NCBI GenBank assembly: GCA_030998225.1
Contig: JAPYXD010000308.1
Span: 8,876,001-8,940,000 of the forward strand
Direction of reading: 5' to 3'
From: Diplolepis rosae
Lineage: Eukaryota > Arthropoda > Insecta > Hymenoptera > Diplolepididae
Length of the DNA stretch: 64,000 nucleotides
How positions within the stretch are numbered: the first letter of the stretch is position 1; every line of letters starts with the position of its first letter. Made by a program: the position numbers and the translations under genes. The notes beneath the pieces are model-generated. The model was not told where the DNA came from. It saw nothing but the letters and a program-made list of their open reading frames with translations, and did not search any database. This document shows, in pieces, positions 11,471 through 23,274 of the stretch.

Positions 11471-12596
11471 ACACTTCACGAAAATACATTTCACCATTTT
11501 TTATTGCTTTTTACATCCTTACACCAAGAAAACTATTCACTTTACTTTTTCAACAAAAAACACGATAAAAACACTACTAAATATAAAAAAACCTCGAATC
11601 TTTACTGTTTTGCCATACATTTGACAGTTAGTTGGCCCTAAAGCTTATCAGCGCTGCGCTCGGTCACATTAAGTACTAATGCCCTCTCCAGTCAAAAGTC
11701 AGCCCACTTTTAGTTTTAAGTTGCAGAGGGCTGGTCATGTCTGACCACCATAAGACAGATTATAGGTTATAGCAACAGAACAGAACATTGAATGCGTGGA
11801 TCCAACCTGTCAATGAAAATTCAATACTAACCGCATACAGGAATTCATCTAGTAAATTAATGACAATTAATAACATTAAATAAATTCCACAAAATGCATT
11901 GACCCGTATTTAATTGTAAAGTCACTTGACAGCATTGAATCGCATTAGATTTGTCACATTTTTAATTTCAGTCAATGGTATTGAAAAGAATTGATTTATA
12001 TTAAGCAGTGGATTTTATTGAAATGAAGCAACTTCAATTCAGTCAAACGCATCAGAATTTAGACTGAAACGGAATTGGTTCGGCGTTCATATTATTTGAT
12101 TTTTTGTCATTTTAAATGTCATTCAATTCATTTTAATCCACCTCTTTTTATCGGCTCGCATGATAAAAGGCAACTGAAGTTCACAACGTTTAAAAACACA
12201 AGGTCAACGAAAAAACCATTTCCAAAATATAATGGGATCAACAATTTTTACATAGAATATACAATGTAAGAAACATGTTAAAAATGTTGTAGAACATGAA
12301 AGTGTAATGTTTTTTTGTCGTGAAACGCGATAGAACATCAAAAATACAATTTTACTTTGTCATACAATGTGATGAGGTTATATTTCCTAGCGATAGTGAA
12401 ATTGCAACATTCTTTGTTGGAAATGAGTTTATTTGCGTGTGATAAAAAGTAAATATACATTAAAGTGTTTAGTTACGAATAGCATGTAATTTATCTGTCA
12501 AAACGTGATTTAAAAAGTTGATGCAAATGGGGACATGAAATGGGGACCTGAGAAAAGTTTAAAATAATGTCGTGTTTATTCAAAAACAAATTCTGA

Positions 12597-12860
12597 ATAA
12601 CACTGACCAACAAAATATGACCTGTGTGTTCATGTAATGAGATATATCATTTCCAGACTAGTTTTTTGTGCTGAATCCAAACCTAGCCTCTGTTTTTTCC
12701 CAGCACGTTAGGTTTCTGAGTTAAATTTTTTTTACGATCAATCACAAATCGTATGATAAAAGGGTGTAAACATTTTTAAAACAGAAAGGAATACATGATT
12801 TCCATGCGATTTTTAACGCAGAATCAGCGAATTCGCTCACCGTTCACTGGACTGGGTCCG
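12597..12860 (+). repeat. Dispersed repeat, diverged copy (left part)
   Basis: The order of words matches 46158-46470: CAACAAAA, ATGAGATATRTCATTT, then CTGAATCC, TTTTTTCCCAG and ACAAATC. The continuation GAAAAATGCATGGCAGAGAA appears at 15793, on the far side of a mariner and its nested element. A single repeat may therefore have been split by that insertion. Confidence 0.5.
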
Positions 12861-13080
12861 TTAGGGTATCTTATGCAGTTCCTGAGATAATTAAAAAAAA
12901 ACACGAAAAAATGGTTTTACAACAAATTTTATATTTAACTGAATATCATTCACTTTTTAGACAACTGCGTGTCATTCTCTTATTTTTTTAATGCATAAAA
13001 AATTTCAAAAAAGTTTATATTGAGTTTAAAACTTTGGCTTCGTCGTTTTTCCCAAAATTTGAGGATTTATTCTTAAAACG

Positions 13081-14030
13081 TGATTACCTATTTATGATTC
13101 AACATACTGTCCGTCGCTAGCCACTACTTTTTTTCATCTTTCTGGCAATTGTCATATACCATCTCGAAAAAATGATGCGTCTTTTGAGGCGATCCACGAA
13201 TCGATTTTTTGACTTCTTCATAAGAGCGGAAATGCTGATGAGGGTAGGACCTCCCATTTCAGCGTTTCTAAGTATGTCTTGATCGGTCTTGCGACATGTG
13301 GCCGTGCGTTGTTATGTTGGAGGATAACTTTGTCGTGTCTCTCTTGGTACTGTGGTTCGGCTCAAATGTATCAATTGCGTTCGATACCGATCCCCTGTGA
13401 TGGTTTCACTCGGTTTCAACATCTCATAATACACAACACCAAGCTGGTCACACCAAATGCAGAGCATAACCTTGGCACCTCGAATATTCGGTCTGGCCGT
13501 CGACGTGGAAGCATGTTCGGGCATTCCCCATGATTTTCTGTGCTTGGGATTATCGTAGTGGACCCATTTCCTTTATTATGTCCCAAAGTTGCAGCTAAAA
13601 AAATTCATTTTTTTTTTTTAATCTTTTGGGGGAAATTCGATTTTACTGATTTAGTCAACTGTTCCGGTTGATGCATGGCTTCAAGGCTTTACTGTAGTTT
13701 CGGAAATTGTAAAACATCAGTATAAAATAATAGTTACGAACAAAAAATTAAAGTTAATTTTAAAATAGAACGATTTATAAAAATCGATTCTAAAGAATCG
13801 ATTTTGTAGACCGATTGATCGATTATATAGAATCGGAAAATTTGGAAATCGATTCGTGTTTTTGTGAATCGACCATCTCTACACGACACGTTCTTTTACT
13901 AAGAACAGCCTCACCGTAAGTACTTGACAACATTTGATGAGCCTCAGCCGCAGTTTCCTTCAAATGAAAGCAGAAAATCAAAACTTCCCGCAAATGACTA
14001 GTATTTGGCTCGAAAACTGACATCTGCGAT
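13081..14030 (-). pseudogene. Mariner transposase pseudogene
   Basis: Minus-strand pieces carry mariner signatures. The N-terminal helix-turn-helix part lies at 13870-14025 (FEPNTSHLREVLIFCFHLK, EAHQMLSSTYGEAV). The catalytic region lies at 13312-13524 (KVMLCIWCDQLGVVYYEMLK, ETITGDRYRTQL). C-terminal remnants (SFRSYEEVK-type) continue to about 13100. Several frameshifts and stops separate the pieces. A terminal-repeat-like GTTGTACACCTAATAG is left at 15757-15773, beyond the hAT-like insertion at 14053-15622. Confidence 0.75.
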
Positions 14031-14052
14031 CGAGAATAAATGTATGATGCAA

Positions 14053-15622
14053 CAGTGATCCCAGAACGTGGGAACTGGCGGCCCCCACCACGCTCCCATG
14101 TGGGAGCACACACAATTAAGCGCGCCGTGTCGGTGTGTCCTCACTTCATCGCTTTGATTTCATGCTTTCGGCTGTTGAGCCAATATCGAAAATGATGTTT
14201 CTGTCGACTTCTTCGTATCAAAGTGGCGCAAAGCAGACGACAAATTTAAAATCACGAAATATATGATTTAAGATATTACCTTTCTTTCTTAGATATTTTT
14301 AAAAACAATCACCTGAAATAAATATCTAAACGTTTTATTTTAAATTTTAGGATTTTAGAAAATTTTAACCTCACGGTTTTATGACCTATGCATAGATTTT
14401 TAATTAAAAAATTGAAAAAATCTACGAAAATGAAGAATTTTCTGATTAAAATACTTAACTATCAAAGCTACTAAATTTGCAATCAATACCTCAACTTGAA
14501 ATTTTAAACATTTATTGACTATGGGATTTTATTGATATTTGAAAAACATTCGCCTAATATAAACATTTTTGAGATTATGTGAATTTCTTTGAAAATTCCC
14601 AGTAAAATTTAAAGTCAATAAATCTTTGAAGATTTAAATCAAGATATTAATTAAAACATGTTTCGAGTTTAAAAATTTGATCAACCGCATCAATTAGGAA
14701 ATTTTGCCTTTGTGTAAAGCATTTCTTTTTTTCATTGAAAAGTCTATGTATGCAAGTCACTAAAACGTAAAATAAGAACATTTTTACCTACTATCACCAT
14801 GTAATTAGGAATGTAGATTTTTAACCTTTATTTCTTATTTCTTTTAAATAAAATATTTTCCACTTAATTTTTTAATTGATATAGTTGATTCACGTATTAT
14901 AAAATTTTTTTAAAACTATTTTATTTGAAATAAATATTATATATTTGTATTTTATATAACAGAAATCGTACAGTGTAATTTCGTATGCAAATTTAGATGT
15001 AATTTTGGATTCTTTACTCACTGAAACCTTTAATTCACAGTTTTATAATGAAATTCATATGTGAATAATATTACGTATTTCAAAAAGTTTTCAGAGTATT
15101 TTATTTGAATGAAATTTTTTTCAATGTTGCGTTATACCAGAGAAGAAACTCTACTGTATAATTAGATATAATTTATGTATTGCTCAAGTATTTTAATATT
15201 TTATTTTTTAAACTCCAATATCATATTTTATCATTCCTTAATATATAATATTCACTACATAATTTTCCAATTGAACTATTTGATTTGCATAGCTAAACAA
15301 TATTGAAATTGATATTTTGTTTTGAAACTTTGAAAATTTATTGATTTGAAATTTCAATAGAAAATGATTTTTTAAGTGTTTCGATCATCCTGAAATTTAA
15401 AATAAAACGTTTAGATATTTCAGGTGATTGTTTTTAAAAATATCTAAGAAAGAAAGGTAATATGTTAAATCATATATTTCGTGATTTTAAATTTGTCGTC
15501 TGCTTTGCGCCACTAAATCGAAGCGAGGAAGTGAGGACACACCGACACGGCGCGCTTGATTGTGTGTGCTCCCACATAGGAGCGTGGTGGGGGCCGCCAG
15601 CTCCCACGTTCTGGGATCACTG
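14053..15622. mobile_element. hAT-like foldback element with 8-bp target duplication
   Basis: The element begins CAGTGATCCCAGAACGTGGG and ends with the complement. It is flanked on both sides by TGATGCAA (14045-14052 and 15623-15630). The terminal inverted repeat is about 95 bp with only a few mismatches, and a further inner inverted repeat contains TAAGATATTACCTTTCTTTC. The CAGNG end and 8-bp duplication are hAT features. No transposase is present. It was inserted into the 5' leader of the mariner pseudogene. Confidence 0.88.
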
Positions 15623-16199
15623 TGATGCAAACACGAAGTTACTAATGTGTTGTTGTCGTTGCGTTGACAGATGTTCATGCTTATTGTGTGACATTTTTTA
15701 TCTGTCCATTTCGTCCAGCACTTACCGCTGCACCCATCTATGAAAAAACGTCGGTAGGAAAGTTGTACACCTAATAGTTCTAGCTGTAACTTTTCGAAAA
15801 ATGCATGGCAGAGAATTTGTCTCTTTCCATAGAGTTGCTAGTTTTACGGCTCACAAGTACTTGAGGCGAATCATTGTACTGTTTCTTGTATCTCATTGCA
15901 TTACAGTCTACAATATTTGCAATACTTTCAATATTCACAGAGTTGACAGCATTTACAAAGTTTAAAATATACCTTTTTTATTATTGGTTGTTAGCTTCTG
16001 TCGAAAAATGATTATAAGCTGCTACTACTGACTAGAAACTTTTTCTTTTGCATGCTCGACGGTGATGAGCATTTGGTTTATCAGTCATGAGACTCCAGCA
16101 GTAGTTTGCTAAGGATTTCACACTCCACATACTTTGGTACCTCTTTTCGATTCCAGCGATGTCTTGATGCAAGCCCTATCTTATCCTGCGCTTTGCGTG

Positions 16200-17030
16200 C
16201 GCATTAGAGTATGGCCGCGATCTCGATCTGTAGAACTGTATTGAGAATATCCAAGTTAATAGTGATTAGATAGTCTACCAGGTACTCACGCCTCCTGTTG
16301 GTGTCCGCGCTACCCTACAGGTTATAGTGGGAGTTGGCATCGCACCTCAAGAGGAGGGGCAGGCCTCTTACCTTGTAATAGTCCACCAGTGAGCGGACTT
16401 CTACTGGTGGATTAGAAGCACTGTCATGAAGAAAGTATGCTTATCTTAAAGGTAATCTAGTCGAGATGGTAGAAGGGCCTATCGTTGAGGCCTGCTAAGG
16501 CTCTCACCTAAAACTCAGGGACCTTAACAACCAGAAGGTGTTTTAATCCTTCTGTCGCGTTAGCCTCTTGAGATCTCTCATGCCTGACGATACGCCAGGA
16601 TGCTGTTTTCAGCGAGGGGTTGAACCCCTCTACACGCTGAAGGACGATAGCCGGGTCTTCCGCTTTTCCAGGGATCCAGGCCGTCGCTTTCAGTATCCTT
16701 TGGAGTATCTCCACGCCACTTACTTTCATATTGGCGCCTTCACAGGGCCTGAGCTTGGCCACTCTTTCTGTTGGCCATGCCTCAGCCTCTGGGTTCGACG
16801 CCAAAAAATAAAGACCCCCCTCTGCAAAAGGAGATCTCAAATCTTGATCACTTACTGGTCGGTTCTTTATACAGGACCAGCAGCTACTGTCGGCATTTGT
16901 GGCTTTGTTGGGGCAGGTTGTAGGGGTAGATTTGTGCTAGACCTTTGTAAGCCCAGCTTTGAATCCGCCTCATTTCCGGACTCTCCCACCCTGCTATTCA
17001 CATTTCTATTTTCGTTTACGGATGGCATAT
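16200..17030 (-). pseudogene. LINE-associated gag-like (DUF4780-like) pseudogene
   Basis: The minus strand at 16508-16840 encodes KATAWIPGKAEDPAIVLQ and LKTASWRIVRHE followed by GLKHLLVVKVPEF. This resembles the W.P....L..L...NP.L.T..W.V pattern of DUF4780 proteins found in insect retroposons. An N-terminal polar piece lies at 16870-17026 in another frame after a stop. Decayed remnants may run to about 16200. Assignment is by pattern memory only. Confidence 0.5.
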
Positions 17031-17251
17031 TTTTTAATTGTTGACTTGAAATTTATTATCAATTTTTCTATATGGGGCATAATTTCTCAAGTGATACCAT
17101 TCCAAAAAACGAAGTCGTCCGATCAGGCTTGACGTTTAGCTGATTTGAGTCCTATTTGATGGTACTTCCTACAAAATTTTTTTTTTCGTTTTGACAAATA
17201 TTTGCTGAAATAGGGAGGACAGGGGGGGGGGCAATTTTCAGACTTTTTATG

Positions 17252-18015
17252 GTGTGACATCCCTACTTTCCCCCTGGTTGTCAGACGCTTCAGTCAGCCA
17301 GGGTTCGGTAGGAGTGGGAGAGTAGGGAATGAAATGATTCGTGAAACGGTCGTATACAGCTTATATAAGAGTTTATTAAATATAAACAATAGATAATGGT
17401 ACAAGAAGATAGATAAAGTAGAGATTTAAAGCGGAATATGTGCGTGTATGTATGTGCGTGTGTGAGTGGATATAAAGATAAATCGTTGTGTTGTGCCGGT
17501 GTCCGTGTAACAGAGTTTACGCGTTTGTGTGTGTGGGTGTGCGTGCGTGTGGGTGCGCGTGAGTGTGTGTGATTGCCGGGATGCGCGTGTGAATGGAAGC
17601 GGAGGTAGTTTCGAGTGTGAGGAAAACAAAAGCGGGCACTGGCCTATTGGTTCCGTGTTCCTGGAATAAATGACAACAGTGTTATTTATTGTTCGCGCGG
17701 TGATATTTAAACAATCCTGAACACGGGCTTCCGGGAAGCGCTCATAACCGCCCCCGTCCCCTCTCCTTCGAGTAGGTAACGTCCGAATGGTTGAGTCGGT
17801 GTTGTCTTAGGGCAGGGTGCTCCCAGCGGTATCTGGGTCCGCGCCCTGCCCTCAGGACCCCGGCCATGGCGGTATCCAGGGGGTCGGGGTTTCGGGTGTG
17901 TTGGTCCGTCGATCGGTCGGTCGGTTATTGAGAGAAGGGGAGAGGGAGTGGCGTCGCGTACTCGGTTGGGCCACGGTGTTGGTGGGTGCGCTCGGTCGGG
18001 TCGGGTTCCTGTCAG
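17252..18015 (+). mobile_element. GC-rich insert, possible solo LTR
   Basis: It begins TGTGACATCCCTACTTTCCC in the middle of the transposon interior and is much richer in GC than its surroundings. It contains TTATATAAG at about 17359 and a GTGTGTGGGTGTGCGTGCGT low-complexity tract at 17520-17575. The right end is unclear (about 18015, TTGTACA). No target duplication was resolved. Confidence 0.4.
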
Positions 18016-18029
18016 TTGTACAGGCTTGT

Positions 18030-19316
18030 AGTTCGGGTCAAGTCCGTAAAATCAATGAGCTGTATGCACAATTTACAGCAGAACACGAAAGTCTGAAAAT
18101 AAGTATTTTAAAATTTACATAACTCAGACCTCGTCATTGTGTTCTGGTAGGAAGCAGTGGCAGTCATAATGTGTGCGTTTGTATGCACCATGCGAGTATC
18201 AAGTTAATGCTAAATGAGATCAATATTCAGCATTTGACAGAGGATACCGAGATGGGTTTAAACAATTATCACGATTGTCTGGATTCTATTGTATGCCCTG
18301 AATCTTCAAGTTCCTGTTTTCTAGGAGAGTGTGTAATTTGCCCAGGTACTGCTAAGTTGAAAGAAAATTTGAGAAATGCTTTCGATCAACATGGAATCGA
18401 TGAAATAAGATTCGAAATTTGGCTATAAACCGACAGGTGTACTTTGCAAACTTTGGTAATGGATACTGATGAATTCCTGGATAATTTCTGTAAACGGTTG
18501 TTGAAATTAAAAACTCATCACTTTGTTTCAAAACCTAAAAAAAAATTTATTGGCAGGTGAGTTTTTGGTTTGCTTCGATTTTGCAGAAATTACGCCTTCG
18601 TCGTTCCGAATTCAGCTCAATCATTTCACTGGAATAACGACCAACCTACAATCTTCACTGTCGTAATTTATTATAAAGATGGTGGAGAGCTGAAACACAG
18701 GAGTATCGCGATAATATCCGATAATTTAGCTCATGACACGGTATCAGAAGATTATACTAAATTATCTGAAAAATAACTTTGAGCCAAAGAAAATTTACTA
18801 TTTCACTGATGGTGCTGGGCAACATTTCAAGAATAAAAGTAGCTTTGCTAATCTCCAAGCTCATGAAGAAGATTTCGATGTCCCAGCAGAATGGCACTTC
18901 CATGGTACAGCTCATGGCAAAGGTGCGTGTGATGACATTGGGGCGAATATAAAGAGATTCGCAGCTCGTTCTAGCTTACAACGTTCTTCAAAACATCACA
19001 TACTCACCCCTCAAGCTTCATTCCAGCGGGCAAAGAGTAATTGCAAAGACCCGAAAATTTCGTCAGCAGCAAAGAAAGTTACGCCATAGCTACCAAGATT
19101 CTGAAAGGACGATTTGACCAAGCAGTAGCGATTCCGGGTATACTGCAATACCACGCTTTCATTTCTACTCAGGATAAAAACCTTTTAATGACAAATTTTT
19201 CATCTTCTGAAAAGAATGACAGCTCCCCAAAAGGCCAAAAAAAGAAACCGCCGAAGAGGCCCGCGAAATTACCTCCAAAAGCGAAAAAAATCGCCAAGAA
19301 ACACAATTCTACGAAA
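18030..19316 (+). pseudogene. Transposase-like pseudogene of an insect DDE-type family
   Basis: Pieces in shifting frames read LRPRHCVLVGSSGSHNVCVC, then FLGECVICPG, RNYAFVVPNSAQSFHW, YYFTDGAGQHFKNKSSFANL and AEWHFHGTAHGKGACDDIG. They end in a lysine/proline-rich tail. This order (LRP-CVL-G, then acidic residue in YFTDGA, then HGKGACD) is that of a widespread, poorly named arthropod transposase family. The D of TDGA and D of ACDDIG could be catalytic, but that is inference. Stops at about 18118, 18426 and 18774 and a frameshift near 19080 inactivate it. Confidence 0.6.
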
Positions 19317-20346
19317 TAAGCTATGTATAAAAAGACAGAAGGTTCCAAAAAAACAAAATCCATCAAATTCACATTCAAATAGTTCACACAGATAAACAGA
19401 AACATCACTTTCCTACACATTCAATAACCAGATATAAATTCAATAGATTTAATTTTCAAAACATTCTAAATTAATCTTACACTAACTGTCATTCAGGCAT
19501 TGTAACTTGTAATTTAACAATGACAGTCCCAACTCTGTAAATACAGAGAGCAGTTACACTAACCGCGTATGTTATTATGTAATGTAAAAAATTAGCTTGA
19601 GGGTGTTCTACGGGCTCCCCGGCTACTCATCACACAATTGCTCGAAAACAAACAAAAAAACCCTATTTTAGCAAATATTTGACAAAACGAAAAAATTTTT
19701 TGTTGTAGGAAGTACTATCAAATAGGACTCCAAACAGCCAAACTTTAAGCCCGATCGGATGAGTTCGTTTATTGGGGTGGTATCACTTGAGAAATTATGC
19801 CCCATATATTAGCCTTTTATGACTAATAGATTTCATTGGATACTTCTTGCAAACTTTATGGTGATTATACTTCAAGAATAAAGATGAATTAAGTATAATT
19901 ATATACAGCAATGTTGTCTAATTTCAAAAAAATGTTATACTCTTTAGGGAAACTTTTTTTTACTTATTTTTTGCATAAATAATTAACATTAAAGAATTAT
20001 TCTACTCTAATTTTGAATCTCAACCATCATTTTCATTTGTACTGAAAATAGAACTTATGTTCAATTTTTTCACAAATATGCTCTTAATTTTCACATAAAA
20101 GAAATTTGTACTATAAGTTATTAGATCCGAACTTTTTTCATTTTGCGTACTTAGATTGCATCAAAATTTTATCTACATTTTACATCGATTGTACCTCAAT
20201 AGTTTTGGCCCAGAGAAACATATTTATCCTAAAATTTGATTGATATTGTCAGTACAGTTCTGAATATTCATGATTGAGTATTCGTTTTGAGTTTCAACGT
20301 TGAACACTTAAGGGTCGCTGCGAGATATTCAGATAAAAGCAAATTG

Positions 20347-20786
20347 ATATCTAGGGTGGCGGGATGGCTTTGGGTGATGCACCCGGTATGGTACCCACTA
20401 CCATACTTAGCACCCATGTAGAACACATGGCCTAGGTGCTTTTCAGGTGCATTTTTAAAATAAGAGTTGGACCTCCTCGTTTGGTACCCGCTGGGCAACT
20501 CTTTAACTGATGTTTCACATCAGTGGACACCTGAAGGGTCCAATGGATGTCATCGATCGGCTTTTTATTTCTTGGAGAGTACACCGGACCTAGTTTTTTC
20601 TTGTCTACGATCTTGGTGGTGAAAGTAGTTAGATTTGTGGATACTAATCTTTAGTCCCACCCGCTTTCCCGACTTTTCAGATGTGGGTCTGGTTCGACTC
20701 ACCAACGGGCAGTATGGCCATAGTGTCTTTAGGTATCCTCGGGCGGGCTACCACCCGCCCAAGCTATAAATTTTATATCTAGGGTG
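20347..20786 (+). mobile_element. Short retroposon with 12-bp target duplication
   Basis: ATATCTAGGGTG occurs at 20347-20358 and 20775-20786 and brackets a 416-bp insert. The insert ends with a perfect hairpin (GGGCGGGCTACCACCCGCCC) followed by AAGCTATAAATTTT. The long duplication and terminal 3' hairpin fit a 5'-truncated LINE or a SINE mobilised by one. No coding sequence is present. Confidence 0.8.
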
Positions 20787-21334
20787 ATCAAGTTTTTAAC
20801 TTTTCTCTTATTAGAAATGGAATTCGCAACGTACCCTGCAAAACAAATTTATTGTTTATTTCGTATTAGATAAATTTGCTATTGACACATGATGACAGTC
20901 AATGGTAAAAATCTACAAGTAATAACAAGGAATTAATGAAATTAAAATATAAAACTTTTTTATAAAATATATGAAAAACTAAAAAACATGATCCGAAATT
21001 ATGTAATTGAAGAAATCAATAATTACCATTAAAATAATAAAAACGTCATAATTAAATAAAAACTTCAATAACGTCAATTTCCCACATTCACTTAGAATTT
21101 AAATTAACAAGAGGGAAAGACATATTGTCTAGTCGATAGGAGATATTATCAACAACTGAACCAAACGTGTCATGTAATAACCTCATATGATATGAGTCAT
21201 TTGGTCTAATATTATTAAATTCAAATATACAATTAAATTGAAAACAAAGATTTTAGGTAATCAGAAGCAAATTTGCGTAAGGATTTTTGATTCAAATTTA
21301 AAATTAGAAGAAACTATTTTTGATTATAACATTG

Positions 21335-23260
21335 TCAAGATAAGAAATCCAAAATCATATTGTATGAAGAATTGAAGTGTTCAATATCAGTTATTTTATT
21401 CAGACTATTATCATTTTCTTTTTTTATAAAGACCATTTCAGAAAAAGCTCTTTTATACCTATCTCTTTCTTTATGTAAAATTTTAACCTCATTCCAAAGA
21501 AAACTATGATTATCCTGGTTATTTTCATGCTTCTTACGGTGTTTACTAATTACATTGTGGAACTTTTCGTTGAGATTAAAATTTTTATAATGTTCATCTA
21601 ATCTGATCCTCAAAGGGCGTTTTGTTTGGCCAACGTAACACTTTCCACAATTACACGAAATCTTGTAAACTACATTACTTTGTTCTCCTATTTCATAAGG
21701 ATTTTTGCCCAATGTAATGAATCTGTCAAATTTGGAATTAATCCTAAAAACAATTTTTACCTCATATTTTTGTAATAGGCGTTTTACAACTTCTGATAAA
21801 TTCCCATAGTATGGACTTGAAATAATTGGAGTTCTGTTATTGGATGAGTTTTCAAGAGAATTTTTCAAGTTTTTTATATTATTATTTAATTTTAAATAAA
21901 TTTCCTTGAGTCTTTTTTTAATATGTTTATCAATAAAATAGATAAGAAAACTATTGAGAGATAATAATTTGGAAACTATACTTAGATTGTCATGATGAAA
22001 TTTATTATCACTGAGTAAAATAGCAGAATCCACTAAATTTTTAATGATTCCAATTTTTTGATATAATGGATGTAGAGAAAAATAATTAAGAATTCTACCA
22101 GAAAATGTTTCTTTTCGAAACCAGTTAGTCGAAATACTATAATCACTATTTTTGATAACTGAAATATTCAAAAAATTTAAACAATTATTATTTTCGAGTT
22201 CATAAGTGAATTGTAATCTTCTGTGATAAGAGTTAAACATGGTTAAAATATAATGAATCTTGTCTTTAGGAATCAATAAAAAAGTATCATCTACATAGCG
22301 GAAATAAACAGGAATGTCAAATTCTATTCTCTTGAAAATATCTGTTTCCAAGTCTTGCATAACAAAGTCCGCAAGAGACGGATAAATAGGAGAACCCATT
22401 GGGGTGCCGAAGGTTTGTCTGTAAAAACGATGGTTAAACTTTAAAAAAGTTTGTTCCATTAGTATTTTTATACCCAATTTAAATTGTTCCAATGAAAGTT
22501 TAGTGAATTTAAAAATGCAATACCATCGTTTTTCAATACTAATAAGAACCAAGTCTAAAGGAATATTGGTAAAAAGAGAAATTACGTCCAAAGACATCAT
22601 AATGTAGTTATTAGGAATTTTTAAATTCTTAATTTTGTCAATAAATTCAAAAGAATTTTTGATGTTCGAAAAACGTTTTGGAGCAGACTTTAAAATATTG
22701 TTAAAAAATTTTGCCATGAAGTAAGAAGGAGAGTTAATATAAGAAACCACAGGTCTCAAAGGGCAATTATCCTTATGAACCTTCGGCAAGCCATACATTC
22801 TAGCCAAATTAGTGTTAGTTGTAATAAGATCTTTTCTTTCTATTTTATCCCCAAGAAGGTTTAATTTTCTCCATTCATCTAATTTTTTTTAAATGATTTT
22901 TTGTGATTTTTGTAAAGGGTCTACGTCAATTTTTTCATAAGTAGAAGAATCATCTAATAAATTTTGCATTTTATCTAAATAATTTTGTTTGTTTAAAATA
23001 ACTGTAATATTGCCTTTGTCTGCTTTAGTAACTAATAACTCTTTATTATTTTTAAAAATTCTCTTGTTAATTTGATACCTTTTTCAATGGATTTATCTAA
23101 ATCAGAATTATGAGTCGATTTCTTTAAGTATTTTGATGAGATAGATAAAATCCTGTGTCTTTATTCATCATGACACTTTTCAGGGAACTTTATCAAATTT
23201 GCTTCTAAGTCCTTTACAATTTCAAAAATGTGATTAAACCCAATAAAAAATCACGTCTAT
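21335..23260 (-). pseudogene. Penelope-like element: reverse transcriptase plus GIY-YIG endonuclease
   Basis: The 490-codon frame 21335-22807 contains the RT core: LPKVHKDNCPLRPVVSYINS, SLDVISLFTNIP, QTFGTPMGSPIYPSLADF and YFRYVDDTFLLIP. A C-terminal GIY-YIG-type domain follows (VYKISCNCGKCYVGQTKRPL, then RLDEHYKN). Upstream, 22808-23260 encodes the N-terminal part (TKADKGNITVILNK) but is broken by at least one stop (near 22890) and a frameshift. The two-domain order is diagnostic of Penelope-like elements. The 5' side abuts a mariner copy at about 23265. No flanking pseudo-LTRs were identified. Confidence 0.85.
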
Positions 23261-23274
23261 TATCTCTCGCGTAC

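Larger units (their letters stand above)
5179..11739 (-). mobile_element. P-element-like (THAP) transposon, nested with later insertions
   Basis: The ends read CATGACCAGCCC at 5179 and the complement GGGCTGGTCATG at 11728-11739. Both are followed inside by a related AAAGTxGGCTGA block, and CATGA is the end typical of P elements. On the minus strand a THAP-like N-terminal piece (11316-11470) and a P-transposase C-terminal exon (6418-7173) lie at the two sides. Between them are inverted arms, a foldback repeat, a possible LTR and a palindrome, which presumably disrupt the transposase. I find no 8-bp target duplication at the ends, so the boundaries are inferred from the terminal repeats only. 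Confidence 0.65.
17073..19806 (+). mobile_element. TIR DNA transposon, about 2.7 kb
   Basis: The ends are GGGGCATAATTTCTCAAGTG and its complement, with inverted arms of about 145 bp (17073-17217 and 19660-19806). Both arms include AGTCCTATTTGAT and GACAAATATTTGCT. The flanks show ATAT on both sides, a possible 4-bp duplication that overlaps the repeat. The interior holds a GC-rich insert (17252-18015) and a broken transposase on the + strand. The superfamily is not certain. Confidence 0.75.

Noticed and set aside
16568..17044. 158-codon + strand protein
   Set aside because: It is the antisense of the DUF4780-like minus-strand frame and has no recognisable domain.
17426..17629. Thr/His-rich small protein
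   Set aside because: It is translation of a GT-rich low-complexity tract inside an LTR-like insert.
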